From contig NZ_AOGY02000007.1 in assembly GCF_000332455.1 (NCBI RefSeq), forward strand, positions 62,001 to 126,000: a stretch of 64,000 bases of DNA. The letters run 5' to 3'. The notes beneath the pieces are model-generated. The model did no database searches, had not been told where the DNA came from, and was given only the letters and a program-made list of their open reading frames with translations. Source of the DNA: Leptospira vanthielii serovar Holland str. Waz Holland = ATCC 700522 (GTDB taxonomy: Bacteria; Spirochaetota; Leptospiria; Leptospirales; Leptospiraceae). Shown piece by piece: positions 7,212 through 15,865 of this stretch (within the stretch, counting starts at the first letter, position 1; every line of letters begins with the position of its first letter). Position numbers and translations under genes: made by a program.

Positions 7212-9257
7212 TTATTTTAAAAGATCACCGGGATTTGCATCGCGATCAGGAACAAATAAAGACAATGTTTTATCTTTTCCTGATGCCAGTAACATCGCTT
7301 CCGATAGGCCGAATTTCATTTGGCGTGGTTTTAAGTTGGCAACCACCACCACTTTTTTTCCGACCAACTCTTCGGCTGTATAACTGGCTTTGATCCCAGC
7401 AAATACATTTTTGATTCCCTTTTCTCCCAAGTTTACTCTCACAAACAAGAGTTTGTCGGCCCCTTCGACGGGATTTGCTTCGACAATGTGACCCACTCGA
7501 AGTTCGACCTTGGAAAGTTCATCAATAGTGATATATCCGTCTTCCGATACAGTTGCAGTATTAGAATCGGAACCAGAGGTTTTACTCTGTTCAGGTTTAG
7601 ATTTTTCAGGATTTGCTTTTTCAAAAGCTTCTTTCGTTTCTTCTATCATAAGTGAAATATTTTTTTCCTCAACGCGTTTTGATAACATTTGGTATGGCCC
7701 AAGGACTTTGTTCTCCAAAGTCTCGGTAAGATTTAAAAAACTCAAAGTCGGAACTTGAAATAGAGATGCCAAAGAACTCACGATGTTTGGCGTTACCGGA
7801 GCCATATACGTAAACAAAATTTTAGCACAGTTTAGAGACGTGGTCACCACCTCTCTTGCTTTTTCGACATCCGTTTTGATTAGGTTCCAAGGAGCATAAT
7901 CATTTACATATTTATTGACTTTATCGCCGAGTCCTGTAATTTCTCGCATCACCTTAGAATAGTTACGCGAACTAAAAGCTTCTCGAATTTCTGAATCTTT
8001 CGAAAGAAGTTCCTGGACGAGCAATTTTCCTTCCAGAGAAAGAGCACCTAACTTTCGATCCATTTTGTCCAAGATAGACGTGGAAACTCGAGATACTAAA
8101 TTCACTAGATTTCCAATCAGGTCGGAATTGACTCTGGATACAAAATCATCAAAAGAAATATCGACATCTTCCATTCCAGAACCCAATCGACAGGCAAGAT
8201 AAAACCGAAAATGTTCAACATCCAAATACTTTGCGAAGGTAGAGGCATTAATAAATGTCCCTCTTGATTTGGACATCTTCTCGCCGTTGACAGTTAAAAA
8301 TCCGTGAACGTTTAGTTGGGATGGGGTTTGGTAATCGGATCCCATAAGCATTGCAGGCCAAAAAAGGCCATGAAAGTATAGAATGTCTTTTCCTATGAAG
8401 TGGACTATTTCGCCCTTTCCTTCTTTCCAGATTTCGTTGAACTTCTTTTCATCTTTTAAGAAGTTTAAAGCTGAAGCCATATACCCGATAGGTGCATCCA
8501 ACCAAACATAAAAATATTTGTTTTCTTCTTCGGGAATTGGAAATCCAAAATAAGGGCCATCCCGACTGATGTCCCATTCTTGTAAGCCAGAGGTAAACCA
8601 TTCCTTTAGTTTTTTCTGGGCTCCTTCATTCAATCTACTTTCTCCTTCAATCCAAGTCTGCAATTGGGATTGGAAGTCTTGGAGTTTGAAAAATAAATGT
8701 TTGGATTCTTTGAGTACTGGTGTTGTTCCACAGATAGAACAATAGGAATCTTTTAAATCTTTGGGAGAGTAACTTGTTCCGCAAACTTCACAAGAATCGC
8801 CGTATTGGTCTTTCGCACCGCATTTTGGACAAGTCCCTTTGATAAACCTATCAGGAAGAAACATTTGATCATGTTCGCAATATGACTGTTCAATGTTGCG
8901 TGCAACGATATGACCCTTTTTCTTTAAGATGAGATATATGGATTCTGAGAATTTTTTATTTTCTTCTGAATTTGTCGTATAATAGTTATCATACGAAACT
9001 CCAAAAGCAGTTAGATCTTTATAGTGTTCCTTCTGTACCTCTTCAATCATGGACTCTGGAGTTTTGCCAGCTTTTTTTGCGGCAATCATGATCGGAGTTC
9101 CATGTGTGTCATCGGCACAGAAAAAATAACAATTGTTTCCTACTAACTTTTGGAAACGTACCCAGATATCTGTTTGGACTGCTTCCAAAACATGTCCTAA
9201 GTGGATGGAACCGTTGGCATAGGGAAGAGCACTCGTAACTAGTATGTTTTTCGACAT
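7212..9257 (-). CDS. metG: Methionyl-tRNA synthetase
   Basis: Charges tRNA-Met with methionine. Complete class I enzyme of 681 residues: HLGH near residues 19-22, KMSKS at 327-331, and a Zn knuckle made of CPKC and CEVC followed by CSIC, the large MetRS1 type. After a charged linker rich in Glu/Lys/Ser, the last ~110 residues form the Trbp111/EMAP-like tRNA-binding domain (VELRVGHIVEANPVEGADKL), as in dimeric MetRS. It heads a leftward unit with the cyclase, hisI-like and rhodanese genes; the 4-base gap suggests co-transcription. Confidence 0.98.
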   Translation of the reverse strand: MSKNILVTSALPYANGSIHLGHVLEAVQTDIWVRFQKLVGNNCYFFCADDTHGTPIMIAAKKAGKTPESMIEEVQKEHYKDLTAFGVSYDNYYTTNSEENKKFSESIYLILKKKGHIVARNIEQSYCEHDQMFLPDRFIKGTCPKCGAKDQYGDSCEVCGTSYSPKDLKDSYCSICGTTPVLKESKHLFFKLQDFQSQLQTWIEGESRLNEGAQKKLKEWFTSGLQEWDISRDGPYFGFPIPEEENKYFYVWLDAPIGYMASALNFLKDEKKFNEIWKEGKGEIVHFIGKDILYFHGLFWPAMLMGSDYQTPSQLNVHGFLTVNGEKMSKSRGTFINASTFAKYLDVEHFRFYLACRLGSGMEDVDISFDDFVSRVNSDLIGNLVNLVSRVSTSILDKMDRKLGALSLEGKLLVQELLSKDSEIREAFSSRNYSKVMREITGLGDKVNKYVNDYAPWNLIKTDVEKAREVVTTSLNCAKILFTYMAPVTPNIVSSLASLFQVPTLSFLNLTETLENKVLGPYQMLSKRVEEKNISLMIEETKEAFEKANPEKSKPEQSKTSGSDSNTATVSEDGYITIDELSKVELRVGHIVEANPVEGADKLLFVRVNLGEKGIKNVFAGIKASYTAEELVGKKVVVVANLKPRQMKFGLSEAMLLASGKDKTLSLFVPDRDANPGDLLK

Positions 9258-9332
9258 AGATTAATTCCAGTTTCCTGATTCGAAGTTCCAATTCAGCCCA
9301 TTTTTGGGAAAAATCAAGAAAAGAGTAAAAAA

Positions 9333-9869
9333 ATGAAGTTGAACAGAGAATCCAAGGCAATAAAATTCCTGTTTGTTATGGCAAAGAAAATCGTTCAAAA
9401 TTTGAAACAAGTCAAGGGTAACAAAAACAAACATCCAGAATCGATCCAGTCGACTCTGGACATAGAAAGTGACCTTCACATTGAATATGCCAAAGTCCTT
9501 CTTAGTTTGTGGTCGTATGCTTGTAATGCAGATGGTCAATTTAGAAAGAAAGAAGGGGATATCGTAGGGGAACTAGTCAACGTACTATTTGAACCCGATT
9601 GCCTTCTCAGTGGATTCCAAGCCCAGAAAAAACCAGTTTTAGAAATTCTTTCAAAGACTTTTGAAAATCCTCTCCCGATGAAAACCATTACTAAAGTTGT
9701 TTTGGATAACGACGAGTATGCGCTGAATTTCTTTGAAGATGCCGTTTGTATTGTTGCATCTGATGGTTCTCTTAACCAGGAAGAAATCCTATTTTTGGAA
9801 GACCTAGCCACAGAATTAAGAATCAGCCATATGGATAAAGTCAGAGTCGAAAAGAAATACCTTACTTAA
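9333..9869 (+). CDS. TerB-like (tellurite-resistance/DjlA-type) protein
   Basis: Protein of 178 residues with the features of the helical, acidic-rich TerB/DjlA domain: LWSYACNADGQFRKKE early and AVCIVASDGSLNQEEILFLEDLA later, the paired DG(x)F/DGSL-EE motifs thought to bind metal. The first ~40 residues are basic and probably disordered; an alternative start (Met at 9378) would shorten the tail by 15. No signal peptide. TerB-domain proteins are linked to stress responses, but no partner ter genes are nearby, so no function is assigned. Diverges from metG. Confidence 0.7.
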   Translation: MKLNRESKAIKFLFVMAKKIVQNLKQVKGNKNKHPESIQSTLDIESDLHIEYAKVLLSLWSYACNADGQFRKKEGDIVGELVNVLFEPDCLLSGFQAQKKPVLEILSKTFENPLPMKTITKVVLDNDEYALNFFEDAVCIVASDGSLNQEEILFLEDLATELRISHMDKVRVEKKYLT

Positions 9870-9965
9870 GGTATTTCGTCCCTCTGAATTCCTGTTTCGA
9901 AACTCAAAATCTAATGTAAGATATCGGTTATTGGTAAACCTAAAAATACCGACCCTTACTCACAT

Positions 9966-10676
9966 TCAATTTCTTTGCTTAGAATAACAGATCCAATGTC
10001 TGTCAGAGATTGGTTCTAAATTCATTTTTGTATCCAATCGAACAATCTCTAACATTTCTTTCACTTCTTCAATTCGATAAGCTGCGAGTAAACTATTGTA
10101 AAAATCTTTTTTAAGAATTTCAAATTCTTCATTCGCATAATGTTTGGTTAGCTGGTTTGCACTAAAGAAAGAATCCGGTCTCATTAAATCTGAGATAAAG
10201 ATAAAACTATCTTGATGGATAGACCTTTGCACAGCAGCCCAAAATTCAAATGGATCCTGTAGATGATGTAATAAAGAATTTGAAAATACTAAATCGTATG
10301 GTGATTCGGGAACAAAGTCCTGAATGAGTTCTTTTTTAAAATCAATTTTATTGTTTCTTTTTTTAGGAACCATTGTCTCGATACGTTTCTTACAAAGATC
10401 TATCATGAATTCGGAACCATCCAGAAATGTAAAATTCGCCATAGGAAATTGTGAATACAACCGAGAAGACATATCCCCAGGGCCACAACCTAAATCCAAA
10501 ATGGATTCTGGTGCAAACCTTTGAGGAAGTCTATCTTGAAATTTACGAATGAGAAAGGAATGTGCAGTTTCAAAGTCAGCTTTAGCATAAGACTCTACTT
10601 GGATAAGGTCTTCCATAAGTTCTGGCTCAGGAATCCGAATCATGTGGTGAAAGGAAAAGTTTACAGATCGTTTCAT
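9966..10676 (-). CDS. SAM-dependent methyltransferase
   Basis: Class I methyltransferase of 236 residues. The SAM-binding motif I is ILDLGCGPGD (about residues 59-68), motif II FTFLDGSEFMID, and SNSLLHHLQDP matches the post-motif common to the UbiE/COQ5-like Methyltransf_25 group. Substrate not inferable. An internal Met at residue 12 could be the true start. It diverges from the lipoprotein gene at 10700 with only 23 bases between starts, so the two promoters must overlap. Confidence 0.85.
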   Translation of the reverse strand: MKRSVNFSFHHMIRIPEPELMEDLIQVESYAKADFETAHSFLIRKFQDRLPQRFAPESILDLGCGPGDMSSRLYSQFPMANFTFLDGSEFMIDLCKKRIETMVPKKRNNKIDFKKELIQDFVPESPYDLVFSNSLLHHLQDPFEFWAAVQRSIHQDSFIFISDLMRPDSFFSANQLTKHYANEEFEILKKDFYNSLLAAYRIEEVKEMLEIVRLDTKMNLEPISDRHWICYSKQRN

Positions 10677-10699
10677 TCTCTATTAAGGATAAAAATCTC

Positions 10700-11173
10700 A
10701 TGAAACAAGTGTTTCTAGCCATTCTTTTCTTTGTCTTTTTGACAAATTGTATGCTTACAGAAGGAATTGGAATTCCTACTTATGGAGCTATCAGGGGCTC
10801 TGAGGCAAAAAAAAGAATTTCCGAAGCAATATTTGAGGCAGAAACAACAGCTTCCGCATTCTGGCTTTCCCAGTCAGGAATGAAGGGCGGGCAAGGTCCC
10901 ATCTCACCCCTCCTCATTATCAATGGATTTCTGACCCAAATCCTTTATTCCTATGTTTCTGAGGTTAATGATAATGATTCTTATATGGAAACTTCTGTTT
11001 TAAAATGCGAGTCAGATATACGCACCAAAGGTGCTTTGGTTTTAGGATCTGTTTATGACAGTTTAACAACTGTTGGGGGAGTTGCCAGGGATGCATCGTT
11101 ACTTCCCGAATTTGCCTCCTGCGACTTAGAAAATACAGGAAAGATCATTACTATAGAACCTATCCGTTTTTAA
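10700..11173 (+). CDS. Leptospira-type lipoprotein (resembles TIGR04452 family)
   Basis: Lipoprotein of 157 residues: hydrophobic signal with the lipidation Cys at residue 17 (Phe-Leu-Thr-Asn-Cys). The mature part has a small-residue-rich helical region and conserved-looking Cys residues in VLKCESD and FASCDLEN. It resembles the short genus-restricted lipoproteins of Leptospira; the specific family name is recall, not a search. First gene of a probable three-gene unit with the serine hydrolase and START-domain genes. Confidence 0.7.
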   Translation: MKQVFLAILFFVFLTNCMLTEGIGIPTYGAIRGSEAKKRISEAIFEAETTASAFWLSQSGMKGGQGPISPLLIINGFLTQILYSYVSEVNDNDSYMETSVLKCESDIRTKGALVLGSVYDSLTTVGGVARDASLLPEFASCDLENTGKIITIEPIRF

Positions 11174-11185
11174 ATGAGGAATGTT

Positions 11186-12433
11186 ATGAAATCTGCTTTT
11201 TATATATTATTAATATCACTTTCTTCCTTTGTTGTATTTTCCAATTGCAACAAATCTGTTTCAAAAGATAAGAATGCACAATCATTACTTTTGGCGGGTA
11301 TCGCAGGTTCTTGTTTTACCATTGATTCCTGTTTTGATCAATATGTAAAAACTACCGATGAAGGTGCCAGTTTTCAAGTTTATGACCAATCGGGTAACAA
11401 AATTTATGCGAGACAATCCGTATTAGATTATAATACTTACCGTCCGATTGCATCTGGATCCAAATGGGTGACTGCAATTACTGCCATGCGGGCAATAGAT
11501 TGTAATACCAGTAGTGTTACCTTTGCTAATTGTGGAACAGTAACGACAAACACTTGTGTTACCGGTGGAGCTCTCTCACTTAGCCGAACGACTGGAGACA
11601 TCCTCGGATGGACAGGTACCAAAGGAACGATCACTCTTCGTCAATTGTTATCTTTCACTTCGGGTCTGAATGCAGGTGGTGGGAATGGATCGGGGCAAGT
11701 GAGTTGTATTTCCACATTACCAGTGGGTGCCACCGGCACACAAAAAGACAGTTGTGTCAATGAAATCCGAGACCAATCGACAGGAACACCTGGTGCCCTA
11801 TACCAATACAATTCCAACCATATGGCAGTCGCACAACGTATGTTAGAGGTCTCCTGTGGAAAAACTTGGGACACAATCTTTACTCAACTGATTGTAAATC
11901 CTTTAGGTTGGGACGCAAGCCAAGCTGTTTGGCGAGGCAATTATAGAACTGCTGAGGTTACGGATGGAAGTTTGTCAGGTGCCTTTGGACTTTCGATCTC
12001 ACCTGAACATTATGCTCGAATGCTAAATGCCCTCTTGACCAATGGAACTGCGAAAAATTCCTCGGGCGCCAATATCGCTAATTTTCTCTCCACAACATCG
12101 GTAACGGAAATTTTAGCTGACCAATACAATGGAGCAAAGATTGGATACTCACAATTCTCTGCTTTTGGTTACCGATGGCAATACGGACTAGGCAACTGGC
12201 GGTTTTGTACTACGACAGATATACCGGCTGAATGCGATCGTGACCTCATTTCTCATAGCATTGGAATCAATGGATTCTTTCCATGGTTAGATAAAAATCG
12301 GAATTACATGGCGATCCTTGCTGTAAATAATATAGGAAGAAAAAATGGATTGAGTTTGTTACCAGCTTCATCAACCTCATTATTCTTTGCAGAGACAGTG
12401 AGACCACTCATTCATTTACAAATAGGCAGGTAA
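11186..12433 (+). CDS. Serine hydrolase / class C beta-lactamase-like lipoprotein
   Basis: Protein of 415 residues. I prefer the ATG at 11186, preceded by GAGGA at good spacing, over an in-frame ATG at 11174. The signal ends in a lipobox with Cys21 (Phe-Ser-Asn-Cys). The mature domain is a penicillin-binding/esterase EstB-type fold: the SxxK nucleophile is SGSK in the segment before WVTAITAM, with a later YNSNH where Tyr-x-Asn normally sits, and a TSGL motif (LLSFTSGLN) typical of the family. The Tyr-Asn-Ser order departs from the usual YxN. Several Cys pairs suggest disulfides and an extracytoplasmic site. Likely an esterase or peptidase; antibiotic hydrolysis should not be assumed. Confidence 0.82.
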   Translation: MKSAFYILLISLSSFVVFSNCNKSVSKDKNAQSLLLAGIAGSCFTIDSCFDQYVKTTDEGASFQVYDQSGNKIYARQSVLDYNTYRPIASGSKWVTAITAMRAIDCNTSSVTFANCGTVTTNTCVTGGALSLSRTTGDILGWTGTKGTITLRQLLSFTSGLNAGGGNGSGQVSCISTLPVGATGTQKDSCVNEIRDQSTGTPGALYQYNSNHMAVAQRMLEVSCGKTWDTIFTQLIVNPLGWDASQAVWRGNYRTAEVTDGSLSGAFGLSISPEHYARMLNALLTNGTAKNSSGANIANFLSTTSVTEILADQYNGAKIGYSQFSAFGYRWQYGLGNWRFCTTTDIPAECDRDLISHSIGINGFFPWLDKNRNYMAILAVNNIGRKNGLSLLPASSTSLFFAETVRPLIHLQIGR

Positions 12434-12436
12434 CCC

Positions 12437-13120
12437 ATGACAAAAAAACAAATCCTCACACTAACCTTGGTAGGAGTTTCCATTCTATCGAGTCTATCTA
12501 CACTCATTGCCCAAACACCTGAATGGTCGGAATCCAAACGAAAAAAAGGAATACAAGTTTTGACACGCCCTTTTGCCGGTTCTAACCTTGATGAATTTTT
12601 AGGCCGAACGGAAGTAGATGCCTCCATCTCTCAAATTGTTGCTCTACTCACTGATTCTGCATCCTGTAAAAATCTTTACCACCAATGTAAGGAACTAACG
12701 CTCCTTTCAGGAACAGAAAAAAAATCAGTTATGTATCTCAGAAATGGTGCTCCTTGGCCTGTGAATGATCGTGATTTGATTATGGACCGAGGTTTTGAAC
12801 AAAATGAAAAAACATTGGCTACTGTAATGAAAATTAAACGTTTAGATTCTAATGCTCGCCCAGTTCCTTCCGGTGTCACTCGTATGGAAAACTTCGAAGG
12901 TGTTTGGCGAATCATTCCACTTGCAAATGGAAAACTAAAAATTGAATACCAAGCACATTTTGAGCCAGGTGGGTCAGTACCACAATCCGTAATCAATTTG
13001 GTTTTAACAGATACTCCTTATGAATCGCTTCTCAATATACACAAGTTAGTTGAAGAGGGAAAACATAAAGATACAAAATTTGATTGGATCAAAGAGCCAA
13101 CTAAAACAAATTCAAATTAA
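12437..13120 (+). CDS. Exported START-domain protein
   Basis: Protein of 227 residues with a signal peptide (cleavage near Leu-Ile-Ala, about residue 25) and a START lipid-binding domain: LDEFLGRTEVDASISQIVALLTD opens it, WPVNDRDLIMDR is the diagnostic middle motif and IEYQAHFEPGGSVPQSVINLVL the closing helix. START domains bind sterols or other lipids in a cavity; here it would work in the periplasm. Starts 3 bases after the serine hydrolase, so the two probably act together, perhaps in lipid or ester handling (inference). Confidence 0.82.
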   Translation: MTKKQILTLTLVGVSILSSLSTLIAQTPEWSESKRKKGIQVLTRPFAGSNLDEFLGRTEVDASISQIVALLTDSASCKNLYHQCKELTLLSGTEKKSVMYLRNGAPWPVNDRDLIMDRGFEQNEKTLATVMKIKRLDSNARPVPSGVTRMENFEGVWRIIPLANGKLKIEYQAHFEPGGSVPQSVINLVLTDTPYESLLNIHKLVEEGKHKDTKFDWIKEPTKTNSN

Positions 13121-13145
13121 CTATCCGTCATAAGTTTAAGGAATT

Positions 13146-13185
13146 GATTCTATGGTCCAATGTTTGTCCATTGTGCTGTAGAATC
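13146..13185. terminator. Hairpin between convergent genes
   Basis: GATTCTA and TAGAATC bracket an inner pair CAATG/CATTG, making an interrupted stem-loop that ends on the stop codon of the leftward gene at 13184. Position between two convergent genes suggests a shared terminator; there is no long T-tract. Confidence 0.35.
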
Positions 13186-13840
13186 AGAAAGACGTGCGAA
13201 ATCCATAACTCACAAAATTGGATCCGCAATTGGGATCGGGCGGGCAATACAGTCCAAAAATTCCGGACCTGTGATGGACTCGTAAAAAAAGTTCAGTTTT
13301 TCTTTCGAAAGGTAAATAAGAACTAATCTCCACCATCATATAGTTAAGAAGTGCCCGCGATTCTATGGCATCTTTTTGTAACCCATCTAAATAGTATCCC
13401 TTGGCCTTATTTTCTAACTTTGGGTTTTCGGATGCCAGCGACAATCCTTCACCTAACGACAAACTAATTGGGGAACCATACATTCTGTCAATTTTGACAA
13501 TGTAAAAACCGTTTACTTCCCAATGATTCATTTCACCAAAATGTTTGGTAACATTTCCTTCCCATAAAAAATCAAACCAGCGAATTCGATAATCAAGAGG
13601 TCTTGTCAGTCCCAAACTTCCAATATAAGATTCTTTATAATCCGTTTTTTGTCGAAACACGATAGGTATGAGGTCAGTCGTTGTAAAAATTCCGCCATAC
13701 ATCACTAAATTCCAATTTTCTTTTGGGATAGAAATCGAGTTTAGATCCTTTAGTGGAATTACCGCCGAAAAAAATACAAAAGAAACAATAACAACGAATT
13801 TACGAGGAAATCGATGTATTAGTTTTTGATTTTGAATCAA
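13184..13840 (-). CDS. Outer-membrane beta-barrel protein
   Basis: Exported protein of about 218 residues. The longest frame starts at 13894 and overlaps the upstream gene by 37 bases, but a TTG at 13840 with AAGGAA about 9 bases upstream starts just after that gene and leads directly into a basic/hydrophobic signal sequence, so I chose it. The mature part alternates polar and hydrophobic residues and ends YGFRTSF, the terminal aromatic typical of outer-membrane barrels. The HHRSGIFG segment near the end resembles a strand found in PagL-like acyloxyacyl hydrolase relatives, but a catalytic claim is not justified. Two Cys (YCPPDPNC) probably form a loop disulfide. Confidence 0.65.
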   Translation of the reverse strand: MIQNQKLIHRFPRKFVVIVSFVFFSAVIPLKDLNSISIPKENWNLVMYGGIFTTTDLIPIVFRQKTDYKESYIGSLGLTRPLDYRIRWFDFLWEGNVTKHFGEMNHWEVNGFYIVKIDRMYGSPISLSLGEGLSLASENPKLENKAKGYYLDGLQKDAIESRALLNYMMVEISSYLPFERKTELFLRVHHRSGIFGLYCPPDPNCGSNFVSYGFRTSF

Positions 13841-13857
13841 ATGGAATCGTTCCTTTG

Positions 13858-14661
13858 TTACGGTTGAAACCAATCTTGGTTTCGTTTTTCCCATTCTTTC
13901 AGTTGAGAATGGATGGTATCATAATTTTGTAAGAACAAACGCCTTAAGAATGTTTCATATTCTTTGCAATTTTCTGTGTGAGATTGTTCCAAGGACTCAC
14001 GTAGTTTACTTGGTTTTTCTAACGTACAGTATTTTTGTAAACTGGATGGATAACGATTCGAATTGAAAGCAGGCGCCACAATCGTAGAACCAGTTCCAAT
14101 ATAAAATGGCATAGGAGCCCAGATAGTTTCATACGTCGATAAAAATGAAATTCTATGGAGATTGGTTTCTCCCGAAGTCCATACAAGTTCCGCTTCTGTT
14201 TCCATTGTTCCGTAATACAACATGGTCAATGCAAGAAGGCTCATACCGACACTATAAAATGGTCTTTGGCTTTCTTTCCGAATGACTAGCGTTAGATTAT
14301 CTATATTCGATAATTCAAAGCCGCGGTCCCATCTAGGTAATTCGTTAGGATTCATCGGTTTTTCTTTTTTTGGTTTCGGTGCATGGTCAGGATTTGGTTC
14401 AGGCAGGGGAACGGTCGTTAGGTCGACTAAATTTGCATTTTCATCTAAAAGAATTGCCGGCGGAACGGGGAAAACTTCATTAAATACTTTTGCCAAAACG
14501 GGGTCAGTTGTTGTCCATCGAATGGAAATCATTTTTCCTTTGGATAATTTTGCCTCTGAACTTAACTCAGGCATGGGAGTTTTGCAAGAGAGATGGAAAA
14601 CAAAAAAAGCCAAGGCGGCCACTCGTATGGAATGGAAAAATAGGATTCGATTTATATTCAC
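13858..14661 (-). CDS. Lipoprotein of unknown function
   Basis: Lipoprotein of 267 residues with the lipidation Cys at residue 26 (Phe-His-Leu-Ser-Cys). It has a Pro/Lys-rich linker (PEPNPDHAPKPKKEKP, about residues 88-103) that could span the cell wall, and a single hydrophobic stretch (MSLLALTMLYYG). Two Cys in the C-terminal half (YCTLE, ENCKEY) may pair. I do not recognise a family. It is 17 bases upstream of the outer-membrane protein gene, suggesting the two are made together. Confidence 0.65.
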   Translation of the reverse strand: MNINRILFFHSIRVAALAFFVFHLSCKTPMPELSSEAKLSKGKMISIRWTTTDPVLAKVFNEVFPVPPAILLDENANLVDLTTVPLPEPNPDHAPKPKKEKPMNPNELPRWDRGFELSNIDNLTLVIRKESQRPFYSVGMSLLALTMLYYGTMETEAELVWTSGETNLHRISFLSTYETIWAPMPFYIGTGSTIVAPAFNSNRYPSSLQKYCTLEKPSKLRESLEQSHTENCKEYETFLRRLFLQNYDTIHSQLKEWEKRNQDWFQP

Positions 14662-14803
14662 TTAAGTTTCATTCTCTTGTTTAGTAAATCATCCTATTCC
14701 GTTTGAATGATGCATCCATTGTATTACAAAAACAAACTTACATTTAACACAAATAAGTTTCCATTACTCGAATTAGACATTCGATTTTTAAAAATCTATC
14801 TAG

Positions 14804-15153
14804 TTATTTTTCTATAACCTGTCCAAACTTCAATAAATTTCCATCCGAATCTAGACATAGAATTCCCTCATCCCCCAAGGTTTATCCATCAATTCAGCAT
14901 TTTTATGGACAATTCCTTTGTTTTTGTAATCCAAATACATGGAATCAATACTATCGACTTGGTAATAGACACTGGAGTTTTGCGGAATGGACGGATCATC
15001 GCATAACCATAAATGAAGTTCAATCCCATCCTTTTCCAATAGAAGAATATCATCATATTGTTTTAGAGTTTTAAATCCCAGATTGTTTTCATAAAAATCC
15101 TTTGATCGAAAAAGATCCAAAGATGGTAATTGTGGGATTGATTTTTTGATCAT
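14804..15153 (-). pseudogene. VOC (glyoxalase/bleomycin-resistance-like) gene with a frameshift
   Basis: The frame from Met at 15153 gives about 100 residues of a vicinal oxygen chelate domain: IPQLPSLDLFRSKDFYEN at the start, then LLLEKDGIELHLW and KPWGMREFYV. It then hits a TAG at about 14851. If one base is restored there, the next frame continues LDSDGNLLKFGQVIEK and stops at 14804, which is exactly the usual end of this family. So the gene carries a one-base deletion near its 3' end, or the sequence has an error there. The missing segment includes the last metal-ligand region. A start at 15210 is open but extends the family N-terminus unusually. Confidence 0.7.
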
Positions 15154-15408
15154 ATAAATATTCGATTTTTTTGTTTTTCCCGCAAGTCCTATTAAAGTCG
15201 GTATCTCCAACTTATTGATCTAGGTCAGGCCTATTTAGATTCAGAAAATATCTTTCAGATGTAAAGTCAGAATCCAAATGGTTTCCTTTGAAAGTGTGAT
15301 TTTAAGTAGACTAGATTCAATGGATCATGAAACTATCGTAAAACAAAAGTCATCCGCTAAAATCAAATCAATATTACTTGAGATTTTATAAAGTCAATAG
15401 GTCAAAAC

Positions 15409-15702
15409 ATGCAGAAAATTAAATTCGTTTTTCTTTTCTTAACACTTATTTCATTCACAAATTGTGATCGGGAAATAGCAAACGTAACGGGAAAATGTGA
15501 CAAAGAAAAGAAAAATTCCAATCAATGTTTTCTTTCCTCAGTTTTGGCTTGCGAAAGAACTCCCGAAGCGGAACGATATCGAAGATTAGGGATTAGTATC
15601 TGCACAAACTTTGATGGATATTTATTTATGATCCAGGCATTCTGTGAAGTTCCCGAAGAATGTAAACCTGCACCAGATACATCAAATTCTAGAAGAAATT
15701 AA
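15409..15702 (+). CDS. Small cysteine-rich lipoprotein
   Basis: Protein of 97 residues with a lipobox at Phe-Thr-Asn-Cys (Cys20). The 77-residue mature part has six further Cys (in GKCDKE, NQCFLS, LACER, SICTN, AFCEVPEEC), pointing to a disulfide-knit extracytoplasmic protein. No family recognised. It stands alone, with about 200 bases of AT-rich sequence upstream that presumably hold its promoter, and a terminator hairpin at 15773-15803 downstream. Confidence 0.6.
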   Translation: MQKIKFVFLFLTLISFTNCDREIANVTGKCDKEKKNSNQCFLSSVLACERTPEAERYRRLGISICTNFDGYLFMIQAFCEVPEECKPAPDTSNSRRN

Positions 15703-15772
15703 ATTCCAATCAATGCAAACGTAAGTTTTCAAAGTAAAAACATCAAACGGAAAGAAATTCCCTTTCCGATAT

Positions 15773-15803
15773 AAAAAAAGCCCGGGGATTCCCGAGCCTT
15801 TTT
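15773..15803. terminator. Bidirectional rho-independent-type terminator
   Basis: An A-run, then GCCCGGG-GATT-CCCGAGC with one mismatch, then CTTTTT. The A-run on one side and T-run on the other make it fit both the lipoprotein gene on the left and the acyl-CoA dehydrogenase gene on the right. Confidence 0.75.
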
Positions 15804-15865
15804 CGATTCTTCCTTTGCCGTCTTGCGCCTAAACACTTCCGACAAAGATAAAATTTTCTTTCTAC

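Noticed and set aside
15211..15408. Possible small gene before the Cys-rich lipoprotein
   Set aside because: Only short frames without ribosome sites; left as a probable promoter region.
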